Source: Aquilaria yunnanensis (taxonomy: Eukaryota > Streptophyta > Magnoliopsida > Malvales > Thymelaeaceae). From it: a DNA stretch of 64,000 nt. Numbering within the stretch: position 1 is the stretch's first letter; the number at the start of each line of letters is the position of its first letter. The stretch lies in contig CM077598.1 of NCBI GenBank assembly GCA_039654915.1, forward strand, positions 76,102,041 to 76,166,040. Direction: 5' to 3'. Shown piece after piece: positions 34,161 through 44,940 of the stretch. Under the pieces are notes generated by a model. The model did not search any database and was not told the origin of the DNA. It worked only from the letters and a program-made list of their open reading frames with translations. The position numbers were made by a program, and so were the translations under genes.

Positions 34161-34305
34161 CTATTTATAGGCCAAAGGTGGGTAACCGAAAAAACATCAT
34201 AAGTACCCATTGGAGGCGAACCGTCGCCGTAACTGCCCGCTGCACCCGAAAAGGCACGCCCTCTGTAAATGACGCGCCTCTCCTCCAATGGCAAGAAGCC
34301 ACGTG
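34161..34305 (-). promoter_or_regulatory. Promoter of the antisense gene in element A
   Basis: On the minus strand a TATA box (TATAAATAG, 34161-34169) sits about 290 bases before the start codon at 33874. Upstream are CCAAT (34209-34213) and a G-box CACGTG (34300-34305). The set and spacing match those in B. The G-box recalls the CACGTG in the LTR promoter, so the two promoters may answer to the same transcription factors. Confidence 0.65.
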
Positions 34306-34697
34306 TCAACCGCTGCGCAGAAATGGGGGACGTGCCTCCCCAAACGTGCCTGGAAAACCGGGACACGCCTCCTGATTGGGACACGTCGTTTGACATCCCT
34401 GAGAAATGGAGACGCGCCGCTCAGTCTGACACGCTTGGCCATCAGACCTGCAGAAATAAAAAAGCAGGCCACCTCGAGGACACCAAGAGACAGGCTATGG
34501 CTGAACAGCCCATGACTTTTGGGCAAGAGGTGTATCTTCGGTACAGGCTTTGCCTCGGAGACACCAAAGAAAAGGCCAAGGCCGAACAGCCCAGACCCTC
34601 GGGCAAAAGGTGCGACCTCGGAACAGGTTATGCTTCCCAACAAGACTCCCAACGGCAACCTCGGAAAGAGATGCAAACCGAAGTCTTCACTTCGGCT

Positions 34698-34714
34698 TTC
34701 CAGAGGGGGGCATG
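34698..34714 (+). other. Polypurine tract of element A
   Basis: TTCCAGAGGGGGGCATG ends exactly at the 3' LTR edge. Six G in a purine run next to the LTR is the usual plus-strand primer site. Confidence 0.85.
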
Positions 34715-35581
34715 TGATAGCCAAAGGCTGTCGCCTCAATCTGGCCGAATACCCTGCCACAACAACGGCCAGAAGAACTGGCGCTTCCCGGGAATAGGTG
34801 GAATCATGCACCTCGGGAGATAGCCTGAGAGCTCCGAGCCTCGGCACGCCAGTAAAACTTGAGGACTCCATTCGCCCCCCAAGGTTGTGAACAACGCGCC
34901 TTCGGAAAAGTGGCACCAGACATTGCTGCCCGAATATGATATCCCCGAAGGCGGAACCCCCTGGAACTGGGAACCCCCGAACTGAGGGTAGGCTTCCCGA
35001 AGAGGCTCTGTCCGAACTAGAGGACGACCTCGCCCAGGGACCTCGGGAGTACGGCAGGCGCATTTAAGGAAGCATTTAAGGAAGCCTCTGACACGTCCCA
35101 CCACAGACGTAAAAAGTCGCCCTGACGCGCAGACGCCATCAGAATCATATCATGGCTCGTCTCAGCACAAGGCTCGAGGCCACCTAGTTACCAACTATCT
35201 GTCCCCTACGCCCAGACGTTCAGGAGCATCCGACCGCACACGTGTCATGATCTGAACGGGCTAGGTATTCCTATATATACAGGAAATAAATACTTGACAG
35301 GAGGTTGGCAGGCCGGAGATACAGCTCCCATACTCTGAGAAAAGACCAGGCGAGACTTTTCTGCCTTTCTCTTTGAGCTAGTGACTTTCTCCTTCTTCCG
35401 GCCACCACTGACTTGGGCGTCGGAGGCTCCCCCCCCGGAAAAACACTCCGGGGGCCTCCTAACCCTGTTTCCCAGTTTTCCAGGTACTCTCCTAGAGGCG
35501 ATCCACCTTCCAGGCGTTCTTCCTCCTAGAAGTCTCCTCAACAGTCATCATGACTCACAACGATGAGGCCCTGGGCCATCA
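34715..35581 (+). repeat. 3' LTR of element A
   Basis: 867 bp, TGATAGCC...GGGCCATCA, without the 27-bp duplication of the 5' copy. The gag start codon near its end reads out into the flanking LTR of B and encodes nothing meaningful there. Confidence 0.97.
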
Positions 35582-35586
35582 GGCAG

Positions 35587-35797
35587 CAATGTCTGGTGCC
35601 ACTTTTCCGAAGGCGCGTTGTTCACAACCTTGGGGGGCGAATGGAGTCCTCAAGTTTTACTGGCGTGCCGAGGCTCGGAGCTCTCAGGCTATCACCCGAG
35701 GTGCATGATTCCACCTATTCCCGGGAAGCACCAGTTCTTCTGGCCGTTGTTGTGGCAGGGTATTCGGCCAGATTGAGGCGACAGCCTTTGGCTATCA
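35587..35797 (-). repeat. 5' LTR of element B, second part
   Basis: The remaining 211 bp of B's 5' LTR after the A insertion, starting after the duplicated GGCAG (35582-35586). It ends GGCTATCA, followed by the CCAGC target duplication of B. Confidence 0.95.
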
Positions 35798-37458
35798 CCA
35801 GCAGCTGCGAAAAGATGAACGCAAGGTTAGTAAGAGCCAAGCACTTAAGAAAAAAATTGAAGGGAAAAAGGTGTGAAGAGCGTACCTGAGCGGCATGCTC
35901 GGTGACTTTCGCGGCGAGGGTGTCATCGCCCGGATGGGCCGCCGCAATAGCCTTGAAGGAGGCCTCTGTAAGCACCCCCTTCGAAATTTGCTTCGCCATT
36001 TCAGGACAGTCCCCGGACTACAAGTTCATGTCCTCCGTGAATGTCCAGAAAGGCTCTTTGGGTATCTTCCCTTGCGGGACTTTGGCATCGCGAGGGGCCC
36101 GCGTCTTCATGTGTTCGGCCGCCCAGTTCGGAGTAAGCAACTCCCCTGCATGGAAAAAAAGAGAAGCAGGTCAGAGACAAAGGAATTTTCAGAAAAAAGG
36201 AGCCATGCTTGTTCTGAAAACAACAAACCTGGCGGCACTTCGACCACGACGTCCTCGGAGTCCAGAAGGGCCTGTGGAGCAGAAGGGCTCTAGGGAGGGA
36301 CGTCGGCGAAAGGAACCTCGGCAGCGGCAGGGACCTCGGCAGCAGCCTTGCTCGGCGGTATCTCTGCCCCAGGCTCTTCGGCAGTCTCCTTGGAAATTTC
36401 CTCCAGAGGAACCTGGGCAATTTTCTTTGCCCGTTTCGCTGAAGGCCCAGCGCCAGTAGACTTCCGCCTTCGGGAAGCCGCCTTCTTTGCCTAATCGCCC
36501 TTCTCCACCTGGCCGGAGAAAAGGGACTTGTAAAATGCAGCAGTCCCGTCGCCCATCCCTGAAGAAGAAAAAAGACATCAGCGTAAGTCCGAGGGAAAAA
36601 CAATAAGGGAGTAGAAGATAACTCACTTTCGATAAGCATTTCGAAATAGATTTCCTCCCGAAGGAGCTGCACCAACCAGGAATCCTTCCCGGCGATGGCA
36701 GGAGCTGGCATCTCGAGCTTGGTCTCGTGCTCCTTAACCACCTTTAACTCCCGGAGGACCTCTTCGGTCATCAACCTCCAGTTGATAGGGAAGGGGTACA
36801 GAGAGCGCGGAGCGTCCTCGGGAGCCCAGTCAGAGACGGCGTGGATGCGGCCATGGAAGTCCGTGAAAGTGGAAGCCAACTCTGGAGTCAGCAACAACCT
36901 CGGATCAACGACGTCCACATCTAGCTTCCCCTGACCCCATTTGGTCGGAACATATGACCAGGCCTCCTCCATCTTCAGGAAGAATAATTTCTGTTGCCAC
37001 CCCCGCCAGTTGTCCTTGGTGGTGAAGGTGAACATGAATTTTTTGCTCCCAGATCCCCGAGGTAGCATAAAATAGAAGCCACCCTTCGGGACCACGAAGA
37101 GCTTGTAGTACTGCATGAAGATTATAAAATGGGGTTTTATCCTGAAGACGCCACACATATAGAGGAAGGCATTAAAATAGCAGTACGAGTTTGGGGCAAG
37201 CTGATTCACAACAATGCCATGAAATTGGTAGAACTCGCAAACCATCTTCGGGGGAGGATACCGAAGTCCGGCCTTCAGCTGGGCTTGGAAAATAGTAACC
37301 TCGGTACTATGGTTTGAAAAAGCATAGTGGTCAGGTCGTGGTAGCCGGGTAATGGCGTAAGAAGGGAGAAAGAACTTCTTCTTCCACCTCTCTAATTTTT
37401 TAGGGGTAGTGCAACAAGGATGGGATAAAAGAGGCTGTCAGCTCTCAGGGATAGGCAT
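35798..37458 (-). pseudogene. Antisense gene of element C, exons 1-3 and start of exon 4
   Basis: Minus-strand exon 1 is about 36627-37458, with the first Met codon lost (CTG for ATG) and a second Met available at 37458. The donor GTGAGT and the acceptor CAG before exon 2 (upper bound 36558) are kept. In-frame stops include a TGA near 37439 (TGG in the intact copies) and a TAG near 36493 (CAG in the intact copies). Exon 4 starts at 35804, seven bases before the B insertion. The product resembles the A/B/K protein but is clearly diverged, in line with C being the oldest copy. Confidence 0.88.
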
Positions 37459-37718
37459 TTTGGACAGAAAAATGAGTTCGGAAAAGGAAAGAAAACAGTT
37501 TCCGAAAAAAATTCGAAAGAACAGAGGCATCAAAACACTCTGGAAAACAAAAACACACCAAAAGATTTGCCAAAATCTGAGGTCGCCGTCGTGAAAGGTT
37601 GCCGGAAAAAAGCTCTGTTAAGATAGCTCCGCCGCAAAAAACAAGGGAAAGCGCAAAAACAGAGGAAAGCAGAGAAAGGAGCAGTAGCAAAGGCAAAAGG
37701 GACTTATGATGGAATGGC

Positions 37719-37863
37719 CTATTTATAGGCCGAGGGTGGGTAACCGAAACATCATCAAAAGTGCCCTTTGAAGGCAAACCGTTGCAATAACTGCTCTCTA
37801 CGCCTGAAAAGACGCGCTCTTTGGAACCGACGCGACTCTCCTCCAGTGACAGTGCGCCACGTG
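37719..37863 (-). promoter_or_regulatory. Promoter of the antisense gene in element C
   Basis: TATAAATAGG at 37719-37728 and a G-box CACGTG at 37858-37863 on the minus strand, at the same relative positions as in A and B. The surrounding sequence is diverged while these motifs are kept. Confidence 0.55.
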
Positions 37864-38238
37864 TCAACCATCGTGCCAAAATAGGAGACACGTCTTCTGA
37901 CATCCCTTAAAAACTGGGAACGCGTCGCTCAGACTGACGCGCTTGGCCATCAGACGCGACACTGCACAAACCTGCAAAAGCAAAGAAGCAGGTAGCCTCG
38001 AAGACACCAAAAGACGGGCTATGGCCGAATAGCCCATACCTTCGGGCAAGAGGTGTATCTTCGACACAGGCTTTGCCTCGAAAACACAAAAAAACAGGCC
38101 AAGGCTGAGCAGCCCACACCTTTGGGCAAGAGGTGTACCTTCGACACAGGTGTTACTCTCTATAGACTCCCACAGAGCAACCTTGGAAAGAGATGCAAAA
38201 CCGAAGTCTTCACTTCGGCTTTCCAGAAGGGGGGCATG

Positions 38239-38853
38239 TGATAGCCAAAGGCTATCGCCTCTATCTGGCCGAACTCCCTGCCACAAGAATGGCCAGAAGA
38301 AACTGGCGCTACCCGAGAAAAGGTGGGATCATACACCTCGGGAGCTCCGAGCCCGGCGTGCCAGGAAACTTGAGGATACTACTAGTCCCCCCTGAGGTTG
38401 TAAACAGATCACCTTCGGAAAAGAGGCACCAGCTATCGCGGGCCGAACATGATCTCCCCGAAGGCGGAACTCCTTGAATCTGGGAACCCCCAAACTGAGG
38501 CACGTTTCCCGAAGAGGCACCGTTCGTACCAGAGGACGACCTCGCCCAGGGACCTCGGGAGTACGGCAGGAGCATTTAAGGAAGCCTCTGACATGTCACC
38601 CACAGACATCACAAGTCACCTCAAATGGTGCCCTGACATGCCGACGCCATCAAAGTCACATCATGGCCCGTCTCGGCTCGAGGTTCAAGGGGCCTGCCAC
38701 CGGCTACTTGCCCCCTGCGCCCAGAAATTCAGGAACATCTGACCGTACACGTGTCAAGATCTGAACGGGCTAGGCACTCCTATAAATACCAGGAAATAAT
38801 ATCTGGCTGGGGGGCGGGCTAGCAAATATCCTGACTGCTCACCCTGGGCATCA
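38239..38853 (+). repeat. 3' LTR of element C, internally deleted
   Basis: Begins TGATAGCC after the polypurine tract (AGAAGGGGGGCATG) and ends GGGCATCA. Sequence corresponding to roughly 6460-6686 of the 5' LTR is missing at about 38844, and a 13-bp deletion is present near 38343. Both outer ends are kept, so the deletion came after insertion. The lost part lies downstream of the TATA box and includes the gag start codon region. Confidence 0.92.
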
Positions 38854-38858
38854 CATAC

Positions 38859-39524
38859 TAATGGTGCTTTGATAACTATTATTGTAGGAAAATTCCACCA
38901 AAGGTAAATGTTGGTCCCATTATCCTTTGAAATCTAAGATACAGCTCCTAAGCATGTCTTCAAGTATCTAAATCACCATCTCAGTCTGTCCACCTATCTA
39001 AGGGTGGTATGCAGTGCTCAGGTGGATTTTGGTTCCTAGTGCTTTGTGAAATGTACTCCAAAATCTAGCTGTAAACCTTGGATCTCTATCTGACACTATG
39101 GAGTCCACCACTCCATGCAACCTTACTATCAGCTTGATGTATATTTATGCTAACTTTTGCAGTGAGTTTATGATCTTCATTGGTAAGAAGTAGGCACACT
39201 TGGTTAGCCTCTCCACAATGACCCAGCTTGTGTCATGCCTTAATCTAGTCATAGGCAGTCCAATTAAGAAGTCCATAGCGAAGTTACCCCATTTCCTTAC
39301 TAGAATGGGTAGAGTCTGTAGTGTTTTTGCTGGCTTCCGATGCCCTACCTTTATCCTTTGGCTTGTGGCACTTTTGGAGACATATGTGGCTATGTGCTTC
39401 TTCATGTTTGGCCACTAGAAATGTGTTTTTAAGTCTTTATACATCTTCTCACTTCCAAGATGGATATTTAGTTTATTAGTGTGAGTTGCCTCAAGTATCT
39501 CATTTTTGAGTTCTTGCTCACTAG
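38859..39524 (-). pseudogene. Integrase core of chromovirus-like element D
   Basis: The minus-strand translation gives the zinc-finger region (MYKDLKTHF...MKKHIATYV), the first catalytic Asp in NFAMDFLIGLP, VIVERLTKCAYFLP, and then [16 protein letters not shown] with the second Asp, ending in the AYHP block. Several stops interrupt it, and the CxxC of the finger is replaced (SATS). It continues into 5835 downward after removal of element C and is cut on the other side by element E at 39525. Confidence 0.85.
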
Positions 39525-40397
39525 TGATAGCCAAAGGCTATCGCCTCTATCTGGCCGAACTCCCTGCCACAAGAATGGCAGAAGAAACTGGCGCTACCCG
39601 AGTAAAGGTGGGATCATACACCTCGGGAGATAGCCGAAGAGCTCCGAGCTCGGCACGCCAGGAAACTTGAGGATACTACTAGCCCCCCAAGGTTGTAAAC
39701 AGATCGCCTTCAGAAAAGCGGCACCAGCTATTGCATGCCAAACATGATCTCCCCGAAGGCGGAACTCCCTGAAGCTAGGTACCCCCGAACTGAGGGCGTG
39801 TTCCCGAAGAGGCACCGTCCGTACCAAAGGATGACCTCGCCCAGGGACCTCAAGAGTACGGCAGGAGCATTTAAGGAAGCATTTAAGGAAGCCTCTGACA
39901 CGTCCTTTCACAGACGTCATAAGCCGCCTCAAAAGGCGCGCTGACACGCTGACGCCATGAAAATCACATCATGGCCCATCTCAGGACAAGGCTCAATGCA
40001 ACCTGCTACCAGCTATCTGTCCCCTACGCCCATAAACTCAGGGAACATCCGACCGAACGCGTGTCGTGATCTGAACAGGCTAGGTACTCCTATAAATACC
40101 AGGAAATAAATACTTGGTAGGAGGTTGGTTGGCAAAGATCTGACTCCCAGACTCTGAGAAAATCACCAGGCGAGACTCTTCAGCCCCTTTGTGCTATTTC
40201 CTCTGCCCTTTCTCAGCCACCACTGACTTGGGCGTCGGAGGCTCCCCCCCCGGAAACACATTCCGGGGGCCTCCTAACCCTTTATTTCTGGACTTTCAGG
40301 CATACTCCCAAGGGCGAACCATCCTCCAGGCATTCTTCCTCCCAGAAGTCTCTCCACCAGTCACCATGACTCTAAACGATGAGACCCCCGGCCATCA
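39525..40397 (+). repeat. 5' LTR of element E
   Basis: 873 bp, TGATAGCC...GGCCATCA, followed after two bases by the primer binding site at 40400-40419 (identical to that of A). A TATA sequence (CTATAAATACC) lies near 40090 with an upstream GCGTGTCGTGATC where the other LTRs have the G-box, so the G-box is mutated here. Confidence 0.92.
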
Positions 40398-43282
40398 TTT
40401 GGCGCCGTCTGTGGGAACCCGCTCTGAGATTGCTGTCATTGAAACTCGGCGTTCTAAGGACAAGGGACTCCCGAGGTCTCCGTCCGCGCCTGAGACACAA
40501 CCGGCTGCTGAGCAAACACTCCCAGGGACTTCTGCGTCCGAGGAAGACCGCCCTCTAGTAATCACTATGAGCTTTATGAGGGAGTTTCAGCGTTCGGTCG
40601 TGGCCGAAATGACACAGCAGATCGACCGAAGATGGTCACAGTAGACACAGGCCCAAAGGCCTCCCTCACCTGCACGCTCTCGGGAGAAGAGTCAGAGGTC
40701 GACTCATCGCAGTTCGGGAGGCGGAGATCCGCGCGAAGAATCGTCCACAGAAAATACGCCCCTCGGGAAACGGCCTGTGGGCCAGAAGAGGTCTGAGCGA
40801 CCGAGGGTCTTGCAGCAAAGAAGTTCACTGCCTGAGGCGAGATCCCTGTCCCCTCAGCACCGAACTCGCTCCCCAAAGAGGCGCCGGCAATCTCCCTTCC
40901 CTGAAGAAAGGCCTAGTGCCACAGTGCTTATGGAGAGGATATTAGCACGGCTAGATAGGGTGGAGAAACAAATGGCCAGAAAACCCGTTTGGACCAGACT
41001 TTCGGGAACATTCTGCAAAGATGACTCCTCATTCATTCAGGCCGTTGTTGAGGCAGCCATGCCAGGTGACTTCAGGGTACCTCGGTTGGAGATTTATGAT
41101 GGCCGTACTGATCCACAGGCCCATCTGACGAAGTACAGACGCAGCATGATAATGCACGGTGCTGACGACGCTACCATGTGCAAGTGCTTCGAAGTCACCC
41201 TCACAGGGCCAGCAACTGCATGGTACAATTCATTGCCTTCAGGGACCATCACTGAGTTCTAGGAGTTGTCCACGGCCTTCACGCAGCAATTCATTGGGAG
41301 TCGACCTACTGCGAAGATGCCCGTCCAGATGTTCGACATAGAGCAGAGGAACGGAGAAACCATCTGAGACTATGTCGAAAGATTCAACAGGGAAGCTCTG
41401 AGCGTCCTAGACTTCTGGCCTGAAATCCGCATTCTTGCCATGACACGGGGCCTTCGGGGAGACTCACAGCTATTCTACGAGTTCTCAAAGGACCCTCCGG
41501 AGACCCTCGGAGAATTTTACAGAAGGGCAGAACAGCACATGACCGCCGAGGAACTAAGAATGGTTGGGCCGAAGTCCGATCACGACCGCGCCGAAGGGTC
41601 CAATCAACAAGCTCGGCATCCGGCCGAACAGGCAGGACTGATGGCCTGGGGCCTCATCGTTGTGAGTCATGATGACTGTTGAGGAGACTTCTAGGAGGAA
41701 GAACGCCTGGAAGGTGGATCGCCCCAAGGAGAGTACCTGAAAAGCTGGTAAACAGGGTTAGGAGGCCCCCGGAGTGTTTTTCCGGGGGGGGACCCTCCGA
41801 CGCCCAAGTCAGTGGTGGCCGGAAAAAGGAGAAAGTCACTAGCTCAAAGAGAAAGGCAGAAAAGTCTCGCCTGGTATTTTCTCAGAGTGTGGGAGCTGTA
41901 TCTCCGGCCAACCAACCTCCTGTCAAGTATTTATTTCCTGTATATATAGGGATGCCTAGCCCGTTCAGATCATGACACGTGTGCGGTCAGATGCTCCTGA
42001 ACTTCTGGGCGTAGGGGACAGATAGTTGGTAACCAAATGGCCTCGAGCCTTGTGCTGAGACGGGCCATGATGTGATTCTGATGGCGTCTGCGCGTCAGGG
42101 CGGCTTTTTACGTCTGTGGTGGGACGTTTCACAGGCTTCCTTAAATGCTTCCATAAATGCTCCTGCCGTACTCCCGATGTCCCTGGGCGAGGTCGTCCTC
42201 TAGTTCGGACAGAGCCTCTTCGGGAAGCATACCCTCAGTTCGGGGGTTCCCAGTTCCAGGGGGTTCCGCCCTCGGGGATATCATGTTCGGGCAGCAATGT
42301 CTGGTGCCACTTTTCCGAAGGCGCGCTGTTCACAACCTTGGGGGGCGAATAGAGTCCTCAAGTTTTACTGGCGTGCCGAGGCTCGGAGCTCTCCGGCTAT
42401 CTCCCGAGGTGCATGATTCCACCTGTTCCCGGGAAGCGCCAGTTCTTCTGGCCATTGTTGTGGCAGGGTGTTCGGCCAGATTGAGGCGATAGCCTTTGGC
42501 TATCAAGGATGACCTCGGAGGATGCGGGGAAGGAAACCCCAAAGTTTCACACCGCTGAGCACTACACGGACCAACATCCTCATGGCGCTGGAAAGGCAAG
42601 GGACGCAGATTCGGCGGCCAAGGGCCATGACCGCCGATAATAAGAAGAATGCAAAGAAGTTCTGCCAGTTTCATCGCGACCACGGTCATGACACCGAAGA
42701 CTACTTCCAGCTGAAGAAGTACATAGAGTCACTGATAAAGCAGGGCCAACTTCGGAAATACCTGCAGATGCCATCCCCGAAAGGCAGAAAAGTGGAGGAA
42801 GAAATGACCGAAGATGAGGACTATGACTCCGACAGGCGGAGAAACCGAAGCCCAAAAAGGCGCCCTCCACCTCCGGCAGGGGTTATCCAAACAATCACCA
42901 CGGGGCTCCCATCCTCGGAAAGAAACCGGAAGGCCAGACAAATTGCAGTCACGGAATATCAAAATCCAGCAAAGAAGTTGGCCCGCAAAGATGGATCCAC
43001 CGTCGTCTTCCCCCACGATGATCCACTGCTGATCATGTCGAGGATAGGGATCTCGGACGTTAAAAGGGTGCTACTTGATGACGGATCAAATGCGGACGTC
43101 CTATTCTCGCACTTACTGCCGAGCTTGGGCATCTCCAGCAGCGAGCTTAAGCCAGTCACCTCGCCCACCTTCGGGGTTGGACCATCCGAACTGCCCGTTC
43201 TCGGATGGATCGACCTCCCACTGATAATGAGAGGGATTTCGGTAGATGGAGGAGCTGAGTTGTACGCCTCCACAATGGCAAG
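40366..43282 (+). pseudogene. Gag and partial protease of element E
   Basis: Same frame and order as A from ATG 40366. Stops at 40642 (CAG to TAG), 41260 (CAG to TAG) and 41365 (CGA to TGA) interrupt Gag. Solo LTR F lies between the Gag core and the zinc knuckle (here DYFQL replaces DCFQL, losing the last Cys). After F the frame reads through the knuckle and the protease block LLDDGSNADVLFSHLL, and ends at ELYASTMA where element G inserts. No reverse transcriptase of E is in the window. Confidence 0.9.
41639..42505 (-). mobile_element. Solo LTR F, Tat A/B subtype
   Basis: 867 bp, TGATGG...CTATCA, identical in length to the A and B LTRs, with no internal region. Flanks are AGGAC (41634-41638) and AGGAT (42506-42510), a 5-bp duplication with one later change. 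It interrupts gag of E. A solo LTR is the expected product of recombination between the two LTRs of a full element. Confidence 0.93.
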
Positions 43283-44161
43283 TGATGGCCATGGGCCTCA
43301 TCGTTTAGAGTCATGGTGACTATTGCAGAGACTTCTAGGAGGAAGAAACCCTGGAGGATAGTGCGGCCAAAGGAGAGTACCTGAGATGCTCAGAAAGAGT
43401 GGGTAAGGAGGCCCCCAGAATGTGTTTCCGGTGGGGGAGCCTCCAACGCCCAAGTCAGTGGTGGCTGAGAAAAAGGCAGAGGAAATAGCATAAAGAGGCT
43501 GAAGAGTCTTGCCTGGTGATTTTTTCAGAGTCTGGGAGTCAGACCTTTTGCCAACCAACCTCCTGCCAAGTATTTATTTCCTGGTATTTATAGGAGTACC
43601 TAGCCCGTTCAGATCGCGACACGTGTTCGGTCGGATGTTCCCTGAGTTTCTGGGCATAGGGGACAGATAGCTAGTAGCAGGTTGCCTTGAGCCATGTGCT
43701 GAGATGGGCCATGATGTGATTGTGATGGCGTCAGCGTGCCAGAGCGCCTATTGAGGCGGCTTTATGACGTCTGTGAAAGGACATGTCAGAGGCTTCCTTA
43801 AATGCTTCCTTAAATGCTCCTGCCGTACTCCCGAGGTCCCTGGGCAAGGTCATCCTTTGGTACGGACGGTTCCTCTTCGGGAAACACGCACCCAGTTCGG
43901 GGGATCCCAGCTTCAGGGAGTTCCGCCTTCGGGGAGATCATGTTCGGCCCGCAATAGCTGGTGCCTCTTTTCGGAAGGCGATCTGTTTACAACCTCGGGG
44001 GGCTAGTAGTATCCTCAAGTTTCCTGGCGTGCCGGGCTCAAAGCTCTTCGGCTATCTCCCGAGGTGCATGATCTCATTTTCACTCGGGTATCGCCAGTCT
44101 CTTCTGGCCATTCTTGTGGCAGGGAGTTCGGCCAGATAGAGGCGATAGCCTTTGGCTATCA
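43283..44161 (-). repeat. 3' LTR of element G
   Basis: 879 bp, TGATGG...GGCTATCA, followed by CATGCCCCCCTTTGG, the reversed polypurine tract. The sequence is closest to the E LTR by eye (shared GTCGCGATC-type region near 43610 and TATTTATAGGAGTACC). Confidence 0.92.
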
Positions 44162-44940
44162 CATGCCCCCCTTTGGAAAGCCGAAGTGAAGACTTCGGTT
44201 TTGCATCTCTTTTCGAGGTTGTTCTTGGGAGTCTCTTAGAAAGCTCAACCTGTTCCGAGGATGCACCTTCTGCCCAAAGGGCTGTTCGGCCTTGGCCTGT
44301 TCTTTGGTGTCTTCGAGGCAGAGCCTGTGCCGAAGATACACCTCTTGCCCGAAGGTCATGGGCTGTTTGGCAATAGCCTGTCTCTTTGTGTCCTCGAGGT
44401 GGCCTGCTCTTTGTTTCTGCAGGTCTGATGGCCAAGCATGTCAGTCTGAGCGACGCGTCCCAACTTTTTAGGGATGTCAGAAGACGTGCTCCCTTTTTCC
44501 TAGGGATGTCAGGAGACGTGTCCCCGTTTTGGCGCTGTGGCTGACACGTGGCGCTTTGCCATTGGAGGAGAGTTGCGTCGGTTACAGACAGCGCGCCTTT
44601 TCAAGTGCAGAGGGCAGTTACGGCAATGGTTCACCTCCAAAGGGTACTTATGACGACGTTTCGGTTACCTACCCCCCGGCCTATAAATGGCTCGTTCCAT
44701 CATAAGTTCCTTTTTCTTTTTCTTCTGCTCTTCTTTCTGCTTTGCCCCTGTTCTTGCACTTTCTTGCTTTCTGTGGCGGAGCTGCCTTAATCAGAACTTT
44801 TTCCAGCCAACTTTCACGACGGCGTCCTCAGACTTTGGCAAATCTTTTGGTGGGTTTTTGTTTTCCAGAGTGTTTTGATCTCTCTGTTCTTTGGAGTTTT
44901 TTCTGGAAACTATTTTCTTGTCTTTTCCAAACTCGCTTTC

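Larger units (their letters stand above)
24393..35581 (+). mobile_element. Tat-lineage Ty3/gypsy element A, complete
   Basis: An 11.2-kb complete element flanked by GGCAG (24388-24392 and 35582-35586), inserted in the 5' LTR of B. It has two LTRs, a perfect-looking primer site, an uninterrupted gag-pol of 1832 codons, the hairpin array, an open antisense gene, and a polypurine tract. The LTRs differ by three substitutions and one 27-bp duplication in my alignment, about 0.35% by substitutions. If a rate near 1.3e-8 per site per year is assumed, that is of the order of 0.1 million years. This is the only copy in the window with every part intact. Confidence 0.97.
13444..35797 (-). mobile_element. 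Tat-lineage Ty3/gypsy element B, split by A
   Basis: The ends are TGATGG at 13444 and CTATCA at 35797, and CCAGC flanks both (13439-13443 and 35798-35802). B's own sequence is 13444-24392 plus 35587-35797; A with its duplicated GGCAG accounts for the rest. Read on the minus strand it has 5' LTR, primer site, gag-pol (two stops), hairpin array, antisense gene (plus strand, open), polypurine tract and 3' LTR. Its LTRs differ at about 12 of 867 positions by my count. Its target was exon 4 of the antisense gene of C. Confidence 0.95.
5836..38853 (+). mobile_element. Tat-lineage Ty3/gypsy element C, split by B and A
   Basis: The 5' LTR starts at 5836 and the 3' LTR ends at 38853, and CATAC flanks both ends (5831-5835 and 38854-38858). 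Its own sequence is 5836-13443 plus 35803-38853; everything between is element B with A inside it. Order: LTR, primer site, gag-pol, hairpin repeat array, antisense gene on the minus strand, polypurine tract, LTR. It inserted into the integrase gene of D. Gag-pol has eight in-frame stops and the antisense gene is also broken, so C is dead. The LTRs differ at about 24 of 610 aligned positions by my count, making it the oldest of the C/B/A series. Confidence 0.93.
39525..43282 (+). mobile_element. Tat-lineage element E, 5' part
   Basis: Starts with an LTR at 39525, preceded by ACTAG (39520-39524) as the presumed target duplication; its right end is outside the window. After the primer site it has gag and the start of protease, broken by solo LTR F (41639-42505) and then cut by element G at 43283. 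It inserted in the integrase region of D. The LTR subtype (CTATCGCCTCTATCTGGCC) is that of C and G rather than A and B. Confidence 0.9.

Noticed and set aside
36001..37245. A 414-codon open frame on the minus strand in element C
   Set aside because: It follows exon 1 of the antisense gene, runs through intron 1 (67 bp, not a multiple of three) and then reads exon 2 in the wrong frame; it is not a separate gene.
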